Shown here piece by piece: positions 24,018 to 31,148 of a stretch of 64,000 nt of DNA (its first letter is position 1; every line of letters starts with the position of its first letter). Position numbers and translations under genes: made by a program. Source of the stretch: Candidatus Peribacteria bacterium (GTDB taxonomy: Bacteria; Patescibacteriota; Gracilibacteria; Peribacterales; Peribacteraceae); NCBI GenBank assembly GCA_023245865.1, contig JAHFJN010000001.1:422722-486721 (forward strand), read 5' to 3'. The notes below the pieces were generated by a model. The model had not been told where the DNA came from. It made no database searches and saw nothing but the letters and a program-made list of their open reading frames with translations.

Positions 24018-25188
24018 GCAGCATCCCCTGCGCCTGCTGTGGCACAGAAGCAGATCTTTACTCGCGGCGCTGCGATACGGTTTTCCAGCGCGGCACGTGA
24101 CCGTGATCGGTGTCACCGGCACCGATGGAAAAACGACGACCGTGGGGATGATCGCCCACATTCTCCATGCAAACGGAATTCGCGTCGGCGCGCTCAGCAC
24201 AGCATTCTTTCAAATCGATGGAGACATCCGATGGAACGCAACACAAAAGACCTCCCCCTCTCCTTTTGTGGTTCAAAAATTCCTGCGCAATCTCGTCCGG
24301 CGAGGCTGCACGCATGCGGTCCTTGAGTATTCATCGCACGGGCTCGTGCAGGGGCGCACACTCTTCACGTGGCCGAGTGTCGCCGCGATCACAAACCTGA
24401 GCGAAGAACATCTCGATTATCACGGCAACATGGAAGAATATCTGCGTGCGAAGAGTTTGCTTTTTTTGATGCTTCGCAAAAACGGAACGAAGGTGCTGAA
24501 TAGAGACGATCGTTCGTATGAAACGCTGAACCAAATCCCCTCTGCACGTACAGCGATCTACTCGCTCATCGCTCACCGCTATTCGCTGCGATTAAGGATC
24601 CCTGGTTCCTTCAATATCGAAAATGCCCTCTGTGCCATCACGTGCGCCGAGGCAGTTGGCATCGCACCCGAGAAATCCATCGCAGCTCTCGCAACATTTC
24701 CGGGCGTCCCCGGCCGCATGGAACAAATCTCCGAAGGACAACCCTTCACGGTGATCATCGACTTCACCGTAACGCCGAAATCGTACGAAGCTACTCTCTC
24801 GACTCTCCGAGAATCACTCGCGATCGGATCGAAACTCCTCGTGCTCATGGGCAGCTGCGGCGACCGCATGAAGGAGAAACGCCCCATCATCGGAAACATC
24901 GCGAGTACCTATGCAGATATCATCGTCGTCACGAACGAAGACCCGTACACGGAGGATCCGGAAAAAATCATCGATGAGGTCTGGGCAGGGATTGATCATG
25001 CTCGCGTGCAGGCGCATCGCATCTCCGATCGAAAATCCGCGATTGAATTTTTACTGAAATCGGCGACTCCCGGCGACACCGTGATCTTCTGTGGCAAGGG
25101 ATCGGACACGACGATGATGACAGCGAACGGGCAGGTCCCCTGGGACGAAAGAGAGATTGTTCGTTCTTTATTGGAGGCCCGCCGCTAA
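23980..25188 (+). CDS. Mur ligase, MurE-like (UDP-MurNAc peptide synthetase)
   Basis: 402 residues. Mur ligase ATP-binding loop GVTGTDGKTTTVGMI near residue 44, central motif EYSSHGL, TNLSEEHLDYHG, and the C-terminal ligase domain with SCGDRMKEKRP and TNEDPYTEDP, the MurE counterpart of DNPR. It adds the third amino acid to UDP-MurNAc-L-Ala-D-Glu. The N-terminal UDP-binding domain of MurE is largely missing. Residues around 193-204 (IAHRYSLRLR) lie in an iterative repeat (24561-24590). TATCCT precedes the ATG by 8 nt. Amino acid specificity is not clear. Confidence 0.85.
   Translation: MAIIRTIKKLIPEQHPLRLLWHRSRSLLAALRYGFPARHVTVIGVTGTDGKTTTVGMIAHILHANGIRVGALSTAFFQIDGDIRWNATQKTSPSPFVVQKFLRNLVRRGCTHAVLEYSSHGLVQGRTLFTWPSVAAITNLSEEHLDYHGNMEEYLRAKSLLFLMLRKNGTKVLNRDDRSYETLNQIPSARTAIYSLIAHRYSLRLRIPGSFNIENALCAITCAEAVGIAPEKSIAALATFPGVPGRMEQISEGQPFTVIIDFTVTPKSYEATLSTLRESLAIGSKLLVLMGSCGDRMKEKRPIIGNIASTYADIIVVTNEDPYTEDPEKIIDEVWAGIDHARVQAHRISDRKSAIEFLLKSATPGDTVIFCGKGSDTTMMTANGQVPWDEREIVRSLLEARR
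24561..24590. repeat. Iterative repeat inside the murE-like gene
   Basis: ctcgctcatcgctcaccgct units, in frame. Same family as copies in eno and murF. Confidence 0.55.
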
Positions 25189-25200
25189 TAATACAACAAA

Positions 25201-25393
25201 GTGCCGACTGTTCTTGAACCAAGGAGGCATGTTCCTTTTTAATGGAATATCCTTCGACTACGCTCAGGATGACACAAGAAATTGATGGAGGGGTACCGCT
25301 AGTGCCGCGGGGGTGTTGCGGCCGGTGGAGTGGGGCGCCACCTGGCGGAGAATTTCTTTGGTCCTTTCTTGTTGCCCTGACAAGAAAGGACAC
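25201..25393. repeat. Large dispersed repeat (about 190 bp), copy 2
   Basis: Begins gtgccgactgttcttgaacc and matches 9883-10070 closely. It holds a class A repeat (25247-25275) and ends in a hairpin with arms TCCTTTCTTGT (25362-25372) and ACAAGAAAGGA (25380-25390). The arm sequence differs from copy 1 but pairing is kept. Confidence 0.8.
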
Positions 25394-25412
25394 ACTAGAA
25401 AAACAGCACCAT

Positions 25413-25452
25413 AAAAAGACCGTCCCCACACATAGTGGGCGCAGGGACGGTC
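25413..25452 (-). terminator. Rho-independent terminator of the small-peptide operon
   Basis: On the minus strand GACCGTCCC pairs with GGGACGGTC and is followed by TTTTT. It lies 17 nt after the stop of the last peptide gene. Confidence 0.8.
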
Positions 25453-25468
25453 ATTGGACTTAAAGGGG

Positions 25469-25603
25469 TCAGGAACGCTTGCGGCGCTTGCGCCAACGCC
25501 GGCGCCATTCCACCAATTGATCAAAGACCAACAACATGATGGTCAACGTCAGGCAGATTACGACCGCAAATTCTTTGTGCAACCAGTAGAGACTATTGAA
25601 CAT
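25469..25603 (-). CDS. Small membrane peptide (44 residues)
   Basis: One hydrophobic segment (about residues 12-28, FAVVICLTLTIMLLVF) and a strongly basic tail (EWRRRWRKRRKRS), so the C-terminus should be cytoplasmic. A GAAAGGAGA Shine-Dalgarno lies upstream of the ATG at 25603. It overlaps the preceding peptide gene by 11 nt, so they are translationally coupled. Function unknown. Confidence 0.65.
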   Translation of the reverse strand: MFNSLYWLHKEFAVVICLTLTIMLLVFDQLVEWRRRWRKRRKRS

Positions 25604-25739
25604 CCTTGTCGTCTCCTTTCGTGAATTGCCACTCGATGTACGCGACATAGAGAATTGCTCCAAGCCACGCAACAACGAGCAGGGCCAAGTGGAACGTGTC
25701 GCGATCACTCGTGAGATCATTCCAGAAGGTTTTCCACAT
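25593..25739 (-). CDS. Small membrane peptide (48 residues)
   Basis: Charged N-terminus (MWKTFWNDLTSDRD), one membrane segment (about 17-36, HLALLVVAWLGAILYVAYIE) and an acidic tail. AAAGGA lies 10 nt before the ATG at 25739. It is the first gene of a two-peptide unit with its own consensus promoter and terminator. Size and layout recall small subunits of membrane complexes or type I toxin-like peptides, but no family is recognised. Confidence 0.65.
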   Translation of the reverse strand: MWKTFWNDLTSDRDTFHLALLVVAWLGAILYVAYIEWQFTKGDDKDVQ

Positions 25740-25768
25740 GTCTTAGGTTCCTTTCATAAGGCACCCCC

Positions 25769-25822
25769 CTAAGTACACGTGGTAACAGCAGCGAGCATCC
25801 AAACTCTCTGCAATGTCACCAT
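25769..25822 (-). CDS. Possible 17-residue leader peptide
   Basis: ATG at 25822 to TAG at 25769 lies in the 5' untranslated region of the small-peptide transcript (MVTLQRVWMLAAVTTCT). There is no clear Shine-Dalgarno, so it may be chance. Confidence 0.25.
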   Translation of the reverse strand: MVTLQRVWMLAAVTTCT

Positions 25823-25859
25823 CGTGGACTCAGTGCTATGCTGAAAAAGACCTTCTATA

Positions 25860-25887
25860 ATTATATTCCAATATAGAAATTTGTCAA
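25860..25887 (-). promoter_or_regulatory. Consensus sigma70 promoter of the small-peptide operon
   Basis: TTGACA (25887-25882) and TATAAT (25865-25860) on the minus strand are both perfect and separated by 16 nt. The leader to the first peptide gene would be about 110 nt. It is the strongest promoter match in the window. Confidence 0.85.
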
Positions 25888-25902
25888 ACATCGCAAAAAC
25901 GT

Positions 25903-26673
25903 TCATTTTCTCCTCCATAACCACACCCCTGCCACTACGATCGGTATCGTCAACCACTGCCCCTCGGAGAGTCCCCACCAAAAAACCCCATGCTGCTCGC
26001 GAATGAACTCGAGGAGAAATCTCACGATGCCATAGAGGAGAAGGAAGAGGGCACAATTTTTTCCGTCCTTCGACGAGCTCAGGATGACACGTGATGAATA
26101 TTTCAGATTCCAAAAGAGAATCGCTGCAATGATCATCATCAAGCCAAAATCATAGAGTTGAATCGGGTGCCGCAGCCCCTCTGCGCCGGGAAATTGCATC
26201 CCCCACGAAAGCCGCGTTACGGTTCCGTAGAGTTCTTGATTGATGAAGTTGCCGATGCGCCCGAGGCCAAGACCAATGGTGATCGGAATGACAACGACAT
26301 CCGCAATGCGCAGGGTTACGTCGTTGGTTTTGCCACGCAAACTCCAGAGGAGTGCGACCGTGACCCCAATGAACCCTCCATGTGAGGCCATCCCTCCTTT
26401 CCAAACTTGCAAGATCTCGATCAGGTGAGTGGCATAGTACCGCGGATCATAGAAGAAGACGTACCCGAGCCGCCCGCCGACGACGACGCCGATAATGGCA
26501 GCGGCGATGAGATCGGACCATTCATCACGCGTGAGGTTGAGATCGCGGTAGCGCTGGAGCCTCGGTAACATCCAAAATGCGAGGAGAAAGGAAGCGAGGT
26601 ACAGGAGTCCGTACCAATGCACTCCGAAGCCAAAAAGCTCGAAAGCGACGGCGCGGGAGGGAAAGAGAGACAT
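25903..26673 (-). CDS. lgt: Prolipoprotein diacylglyceryl transferase
   Basis: 256 residues, normal for Lgt. Seven membrane helices, MASHGGFIG with the conserved His, the signature GRIGNFINQELYG with the essential Arg, and HPIQLYDF. It attaches diacylglycerol to lipobox Cys; several substrates are encoded nearby (lipobox proteins at 41183, 42194, 48650 and 51952). A class A repeat (26065-26090) encodes the in-frame segment RVILSSSKDG near residue 200. The ATG at 26673 forms one end of a 20-bp palindrome shared with tsaD. Confidence 0.95.
   Translation of the reverse strand: MSLFPSRAVAFELFGFGVHWYGLLYLASFLLAFWMLPRLQRYRDLNLTRDEWSDLIAAAIIGVVVGGRLGYVFFYDPRYYATHLIEILQVWKGGMASHGGFIGVTVALLWSLRGKTNDVTLRIADVVVIPITIGLGLGRIGNFINQELYGTVTRLSWGMQFPGAEGLRHPIQLYDFGLMMIIAAILFWNLKYSSRVILSSSKDGKNCALFLLLYGIVRFLLEFIREQHGVFWWGLSEGQWLTIPIVVAGVWLWRRK
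26065..26090. repeat. Class A palindromic repeat inside lgt
   Basis: gtccttcgacgagctcagga followed by tgacac, in frame within lgt. Confidence 0.75.
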
Positions 26674-26690
26674 GCTATGATCATAGCATG
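26671..26690. promoter_or_regulatory. 20-bp perfect palindrome joining the starts of lgt and tsaD
   Basis: CATGCTATGA followed by its exact reverse complement. The two ends are the two start codons. Each strand reads TATGAT, then 6 nt, then ATG, so one symmetric element can serve as the -10 box for both genes, giving leaderless transcripts. Confidence 0.75.
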
Positions 26691-27797
26691 CATATTCTCG
26701 CACTCGAAACCTCCTGTGATGAAACCGCGGTGGCGATTGTCGAAGATGGCACCAAGGTCCTCAGCAATGTGATCGCAAGCTCAAGCGACGCATTCAATGC
26801 CGCGGGCGGCGTGATCCCCGAGGAGGCAGCCCGCAAACAAGTGCAGTGCATTCTGCCGGTCATCCATCAAGCCCTGAAAAAAGCAGACTGCACCTGGAAG
26901 CAGATCGATGCCCTCGCCGTCACGCGCGGACCGGGGTTACTTGGCTCGCTCCTCGTCGGCACGACCGCCGCCCGCGCGCTCGCCTCGCTTCATCAACTCC
27001 CTCTTATAGGAGTTCACCACACGCTCGGCCACTTAAGTTCCACATGTCTTGATAGTGATCCATGCGATGGTGTCATGGTGAGCGTAGTCGAACCACAATT
27101 CCCTGTCCTGTCCCTCTCCGCCTCCGGCGGCCACACGGAACTGTGGCTGCGCACTGCGCACACCAAAGGAACGCTCCTCGGTCGCACGCGCGATGACGCA
27201 GCCGGCGAGGCGTTTGATAAAGGCGCGAGCCTGCTTGGGCTCCCCTACCCCGGCGGCCCCGCCATCAGCAAAGCTGCAGAGAGCGGTGACCCCGACGCAT
27301 TCCCCTTTCCTCTTCCTCTCAAAAACGAAGACACGCTTGATTTCAGTTTTTCGGGACTCAAGACAGCCTTGCGCTATACGATTCGGGATGCAATGCAGTG
27401 TCATCCTGAGCACAGTCGAAGGACGACACACGGTGTCCATGGTTCGACCGTGCTCACCATGACACCGTTACCTATTGCCGACCTCGCCGCCTCCTACCAA
27501 GCCGCCCTCTGTCTGCATCTTTGTGATCGCATCAAACGAGCACTCGAGGCTCACTCGGAGATCCGTGAAATCCACATTGTCGGCGGCGTCTCAGCCAATA
27601 CGTTCCTCCGTTCGCTCGTGCAGTCGATCGTGCCGGCACACATCATCCTACGTTTCCCGAAAAAAATCTCGTACTGCACCGACAACGCCGCGATGATCGG
27701 CAGTGCCGCATATTGGATGGCGCAAGAACTCCGCGAGGAAGCGTATGCATCGTTTGAGACAATGGCATCACTACCCTTGGCAGCCGCATTGTCATAG
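26688..27797 (+). CDS. tsaD: tRNA N6-adenosine threonylcarbamoyltransferase TsaD
   Basis: 369 residues. ASKHA fold: LALETSCDETAVAIVEDG at the start, the metal motif HHTLGHL, SASGGHTEL, AGEAFDKGA and the C-terminal GGVSANTFLR. It makes t6A37 on ANN-reading tRNAs together with TsaB/C/E. Two stretches are repeat-derived: VMVSVVEPQ (27071-27096) and a longer segment near residue 240-262 (27399-27466) containing two inverted class A copies. Both keep the frame, so an essential enzyme tolerates them. The ATG at 26688 sits on the shared palindrome. Confidence 0.96.
   Translation: MHILALETSCDETAVAIVEDGTKVLSNVIASSSDAFNAAGGVIPEEAARKQVQCILPVIHQALKKADCTWKQIDALAVTRGPGLLGSLLVGTTAARALASLHQLPLIGVHHTLGHLSSTCLDSDPCDGVMVSVVEPQFPVLSLSASGGHTELWLRTAHTKGTLLGRTRDDAAGEAFDKGASLLGLPYPGGPAISKAAESGDPDAFPFPLPLKNEDTLDFSFSGLKTALRYTIRDAMQCHPEHSRRTTHGVHGSTVLTMTPLPIADLAASYQAALCLHLCDRIKRALEAHSEIREIHIVGGVSANTFLRSLVQSIVPAHIILRFPKKISYCTDNAAMIGSAAYWMAQELREEAYASFETMASLPLAAALS
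27071..27096. repeat. Class A repeat inside tsaD, first copy
   Basis: tgtcatggtgagcgtagtcg followed by aaccac, in frame. Confidence 0.75.
27399..27466. repeat. Two inverted class A repeats inside tsaD
   Basis: tgtcatcctgagcacagtcg... and its partner ...gttcgaccgtgctcaccatg face each other around gacacacggtgtc, a nested palindrome adding about 20 residues in frame. Confidence 0.75.
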
Positions 27798-27807
27798 AAT
27801 ACCCACC

Positions 27808-28362
27808 ATGGCCATCACCCTCAGCTGGGACCTCATCGTCATCGTGTTCTTCGCCCTCGTCATGGCGTACAGCTTCATCGTAGGTAAAGATGAATCGGTC
27901 AAAATCATCATCGCCAGTTACATCGCAATCGTCGCCGTGCAGGCATTCGGAAATTTGCTCGAGATAGGGCTCGGCACATCGGGAGCATCGTCCCTTGGCT
28001 TCGGGCTCGACAAAAATATTCTCTCGACCGTGAAGCTCGTGCTGTTTGTCGCCACCATCATCTTCCTCGCGATCCGCGGCGGGTTTGAGATGGACTACGC
28101 AAAAGACATCGATGGCATCTGGAACACCGTCCTCACGGGAGCATTTGGATTTGCAACCGCGGGTCTGCTCCTTGCGGCGCTGCTCACGTACATCGCGGGA
28201 AAACCGCTTCTCGACGTCACGCTTGGGGGCGCACCACTGCTCCTGCCGCTTCTCGAAAAAAGCACGCTTGTCCCGCTCATGGTCGCCTACCAAAATCTCT
28301 GGTTCACCCTGCCCGCGGTACTCCTCGTTGGAGTCGGGTTCTTTGCCCAAAGAAAGGAATAA
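27808..28362 (+). CDS. Membrane protein of unknown function
   Basis: 184 residues with about five hydrophobic segments. The first is near 5-22 (DLIVIVFFALVMAYSFIV) and the last near 165-178, with an amphipathic loop (LEIGLGTSGASSLGFGLD) between. The layout is CvpA-like but I cannot assign it. TAGAAT lies 7 nt before the ATG at 27808. It follows tsaD by 10 nt and precedes a pilin gene. Confidence 0.7.
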   Translation: MAITLSWDLIVIVFFALVMAYSFIVGKDESVKIIIASYIAIVAVQAFGNLLEIGLGTSGASSLGFGLDKNILSTVKLVLFVATIIFLAIRGGFEMDYAKDIDGIWNTVLTGAFGFATAGLLLAALLTYIAGKPLLDVTLGGAPLLLPLLEKSTLVPLMVAYQNLWFTLPAVLLVGVGFFAQRKE

Positions 28363-28481
28363 TATTCCATACTAATCTCCTCTATCAATCAATCCGATGT
28401 CGCATCGTGTGTGCATGAATAGCTTGCATGAAGGCCTCGCATAGACAAAACTGAGACACGTTTCCCCTTCCACTTCTTTCT

Positions 28482-28847
28482 ATGAAACAAGTACTAAAGA
28501 ACTTCGGTCGGTCTGTAGCCTGCGCAAGCATCACCTCGATGGCCTACGCCTCGACAGCTCTTGCTGCTTTCGGCGGCAACCTGCCGGATCTCAATGGAGT
28601 ACCAAACTCCACAGACCCGCGCGACACCATCACAAAGATCCTGAATGCAGTGCTCAACTTCTTGGCCTTGATCGCCGTCGTCGTCATCGTCATCGCCGGT
28701 ATCCGCCTGATCGTCTCGCAAGGAGAAGAGGAGCAGAAAGACAAGGCAAAGAAGACGATCTTCTACGCAGTTATCGGTCTGATTATCATCCTGTTCTCGA
28801 AGGTCATTGTTTCGCTCATCACGAACTACCTCGCTGCACAGATTTAG
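28482..28847 (+). CDS. TrbC/VirB2-like pilin or pilin-like membrane protein
   Basis: 121 residues. A signal peptide (cleavage probably after ASTALA) precedes a 30-residue polar region and two membrane helices (about 55-78 and 92-115) joined by a short charged loop (SQGEEEQKDKAKK). This is the TrbC/VirB2 arrangement. Three more such genes lie at 59415-60933 and VirB4 at 52841, so it probably belongs to the same pilus or secretion system. A strong terminator follows. Confidence 0.8.
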   Translation: MKQVLKNFGRSVACASITSMAYASTALAAFGGNLPDLNGVPNSTDPRDTITKILNAVLNFLALIAVVVIVIAGIRLIVSQGEEEQKDKAKKTIFYAVIGLIIILFSKVIVSLITNYLAAQI

Positions 28848-28879
28848 TGAACATTGTCCGTACGTTGATTTGTACAAAG

Positions 28880-28904
28880 CAGGGACCTTCGGGTCCCTGT
28901 TTTT
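28880..28904 (+). terminator. Rho-independent terminator after the pilin gene
   Basis: CAGGGACC-TTCG-GGTCCCTG followed by TTTTT: 8-bp stem, UUCG tetraloop and T tract. Confidence 0.9.
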
Positions 28905-28928
28905 GAGCGTAGCGAACCCTCCGTAGCT

Positions 28929-29462
28929 TTATGCGAAGGAAGGTGCACTCTCCTTCAATACCACCTCCGCCGCCGTCACCGTCGGCACGGGAAGAGTGGG
29001 GTCACGGACGATGACCGCTTCCTTCGTCACACGGAGAATGGACGATGCGGGAATTGGCGTCCCCCACCGAAACCACTTTTTTGGAAACAACCACTCGAGA
29101 CGAAACAGTTTCGTATCAAATTGAACATCCTCGCAATGCCCGAGCACACGCCCCGACTCTGTGAGCATGCGTTGATGGATCATGCGCCGCCCTTCATGAA
29201 AAAGTGCCTGTAAACGAACATGATCCTCCATCGGGAAAAGCACATCGGAGCTTCTCACGCGGACCCGCACCCCCCAATGCGCTATGTCCACACACGCAAG
29301 AAACAAGCGCTCCGTATGGAAAAAACCGGGGATGCGTACGAAAAATCCCTCCACGGTGCCGGTTTCGGGATTCAGGAATATATCCTCGAGAAAGCCGATC
29401 GCACCATCCATGAATGGATCGGTCACAGGCAGTCCGCGGGCAGTGGAGAATCGCACGTGCAT
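28929..29462 (-). CDS. PRC-barrel domain protein
   Basis: 177 residues. Two repeated beta-rich halves, each with the PRC-type pattern (GLPVTD...GAIGFLEDIFLNPETG, and LTESGRVLGHCEDVQFD). PRC barrels occur in RimM and photosynthetic reaction-centre H subunits and often bind RNA or proteins. No membrane segment. It diverges from prs; the minus-strand TATAGT lies 7 nt before its ATG. Specific role unknown. Confidence 0.75.
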   Translation of the reverse strand: MHVRFSTARGLPVTDPFMDGAIGFLEDIFLNPETGTVEGFFVRIPGFFHTERLFLACVDIAHWGVRVRVRSSDVLFPMEDHVRLQALFHEGRRMIHQRMLTESGRVLGHCEDVQFDTKLFRLEWLFPKKWFRWGTPIPASSILRVTKEAVIVRDPTLPVPTVTAAEVVLKESAPSFA

Positions 29463-29466
29463 GTGC

Positions 29467-29475
29467 TATACTATA
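29467..29475. promoter_or_regulatory. Overlapping divergent -10 boxes between the PRC-barrel gene and prs
   Basis: TATACT on the plus strand (29467-29472) and TATAGT on the minus strand (29475-29470) overlap within the 20-bp gap between the two start codons. It is the same geometry as the lgt/tsaD palindrome. Confidence 0.6.
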
Positions 29476-29482
29476 GTGCAGA

Positions 29483-30409
29483 ATGCACTTCTTTGCGGGA
29501 ACATCCCATCCGGCGCTTGGAACGAGCCTCGCCAAGCAGTTAGGAATGCATCCGGGCAAGATCCAGCTCAAGAAGTTTTCCTGCGGGGAATCGTACGTTC
29601 GCTTCATGGAATCGGTACGGGGTCAGGATGTGTATCTGCTGCAAGCCCCGGGGATCGACCCGCACGACGCCCTCTTCGAGCTTTTCCTTATGTGTCAGGC
29701 GGCGAAACTCAGCTTCGCCTCACGCGTGCACATCATCCTCCCCTACTTTCCCTACGCACGCCAAGACCGCGTGAGTGAGCCGCGGGAACCCGTTTCCGCA
29801 AAACTCATGGCAAGCCTTCTCGAAGAAGCGGGTGCCGACCACGTGATCACCATGAACCTGCACAGCGATCAGATTCAAGGATTCTTCTCAGTGCCGGTCG
29901 ATGTTTTAGATACACGGCCGATTTTCGCGGAGTATTTTGGAAAGAAACTCAAACGACCGGTCGTTATTTCTCCCGATATCGGCGGGTCCAAGCAAGCCAA
30001 GAAATTCGCGGACGCACTGGGTGCCGATCTCGCGATCATGCATAAAACGCGCAGCGCTCACCACAAGGCGGAGATCGTCGACGTCGTCGGTGAGGTTAAG
30101 GGCCGCGACTGCATCCTCTTTGACGACATGATCGACACGGCCGGCACACTCATCAGCGCCAAAGATGCACTTCTGCGACGCGGCGCGAACAAAGATGTCT
30201 ATGCAGCCGCAACCCATGCGCTCTTCTCCGGCCCCGCGATCGAGCGCCTGAAGAAGGCAAAGTTTAAAGAGGTCGTCGTGACCGACAGTATCCCGCACGC
30301 ATTCCACTACGCATGGCTGAAAGTCCTCCCTATCGCCCCGCTGCTCGCACAGGTCATTGAACACATAGAAAGTAAACAGAGCGTCACAGACATTTACAAA
30401 AAGAAATGA
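29483..30409 (+). CDS. prs: Ribose-phosphate pyrophosphokinase
   Basis: 308 residues, typical length. FSCGESYVRFMESVRG, PYFPYARQDR (ATP-binding flexible loop), MNLHSDQIQGFF, and the PRPP-binding loop CILFDDMIDTAGTL. It makes PRPP from ribose-5-phosphate and ATP for nucleotide synthesis; a PRPP-linked protein (ComF) and purC are also in the window. The start at 29483 matches homology, and TATACT lies 10 nt upstream. Confidence 0.96.
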   Translation: MHFFAGTSHPALGTSLAKQLGMHPGKIQLKKFSCGESYVRFMESVRGQDVYLLQAPGIDPHDALFELFLMCQAAKLSFASRVHIILPYFPYARQDRVSEPREPVSAKLMASLLEEAGADHVITMNLHSDQIQGFFSVPVDVLDTRPIFAEYFGKKLKRPVVISPDIGGSKQAKKFADALGADLAIMHKTRSAHHKAEIVDVVGEVKGRDCILFDDMIDTAGTLISAKDALLRRGANKDVYAAATHALFSGPAIERLKKAKFKEVVVTDSIPHAFHYAWLKVLPIAPLLAQVIEHIESKQSVTDIYKKK

Positions 30410-30451
30410 CGTGGTAGACTCCGTCTGCTTATTCATTCACCACTTTTTGTT

Positions 30452-30871
30452 ATGAAAAAATCCATTGCCCTGATGGCAGCTCTCTCCACAGTCGCCATCT
30501 CTCTCCCGCTCGCATTTGCGCAGGACCAAATGAGCTCTTCCTCCGCTTCTTCTGCCGTGAGTAGTGTCAGTTCGAGCTCTGTTTCTTCAGAAACAGGACC
30601 CTGTGCAGGGATGAAGGACACCGAAAAACTCACCTGTCTCGGCAATCAACGTATGATGAACAAAGAGCCCGTGCGCAGTGTTCGCCAGAACACCGCCGCC
30701 CACGCGCGCATTGCAGCTTGTAGCGATAAGACGGGACTGAATAAGACACAGTGCCTGCGCAGCATGCAAATCGGCAACAAAGTAATGAAGGAAACGAAGT
30801 CGATGCAAAAGGCGGGGAAAATGATGAATAAAGTAGATAAGTTGAAAGGAAGAATGGGCTCCGGTTACTGA
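30452..30871 (+). CDS. Small secreted protein of unknown function
   Basis: 139 residues. Clear signal peptide (MKKSIALMAALSTVAISLPL AFA) with cleavage after AFA. A Ser-rich linker (SSSSASSAVSSVSSSSVSS) leads to a basic domain with four Cys (GPCAG, LTCLG, AACSD, TQCLR), probably forming two disulfides. The C-terminus is Lys/Met-rich. TAGACT at 30412-30417 may be its -10. A Rho-independent terminator follows. Confidence 0.75.
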   Translation: MKKSIALMAALSTVAISLPLAFAQDQMSSSSASSAVSSVSSSSVSSETGPCAGMKDTEKLTCLGNQRMMNKEPVRSVRQNTAAHARIAACSDKTGLNKTQCLRSMQIGNKVMKETKSMQKAGKMMNKVDKLKGRMGSGY

Positions 30872-30895
30872 TTCCCCTCTTTTGAGAAAACGAAA

Positions 30896-30918
30896 AACGC
30901 CCGCAAGGGCGTTTTTTT
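30896..30918 (+). terminator. Rho-independent terminator
   Basis: AACGCCC-GCAA-GGGCGTT followed by a run of T, 25 nt after the secreted-protein gene. Confidence 0.9.
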
Positions 30919-30931
30919 ATGCGTATAAGGT

Positions 30932-31007
30932 TGGTGGGCGATGATGGATTTGAACCATCGACCTCGACATTATCAGTGTCGCGCTCTAACCCCTGAGCTA
31001 ATCGCCC
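30932..31007 (-). tRNA. tRNA-Ile (GAT)
   Basis: A 76-nt cloverleaf with encoded CCA. Acceptor GGGCGAT/ATCGCCC, anticodon stem CGACA/TGTCG, loop CTGATAA (anticodon GAT), T-arm GATGG-TTCAAAT-CCATC. Confidence 0.95.
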
Positions 31008-31030
31008 GTTTAATGATGGAAAGATTCTAT

Positions 31031-31108
31031 CAGGGGTTAGAGCGCAAGTCGCGCTCATCTGATTGCTCGTACGCCTCAGGCGTACTCAACCCCCTGAGCT
31101 AATCGCCC
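31031..31108 (-). pseudogene. Damaged duplicate of the tRNA-Ile 5' half with hairpin insert
   Basis: From 31108 downwards the minus strand repeats the tRNA-Ile start (GGGCGATTAGCTCAG). A hairpin of form GTACGCC..GGCGTAC and the string GAGCAATCAGA follow, then GCGCTCTAACCCCTGA, the exact reverse complement of 16 nt of the tRNA-Ile D-arm. It lies just upstream of the intact tRNA. Confidence 0.75.
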
Positions 31109-31148
31109 ATAAAATACCTCGCAAGGGTACGGAAATTGATGTCCGTGG

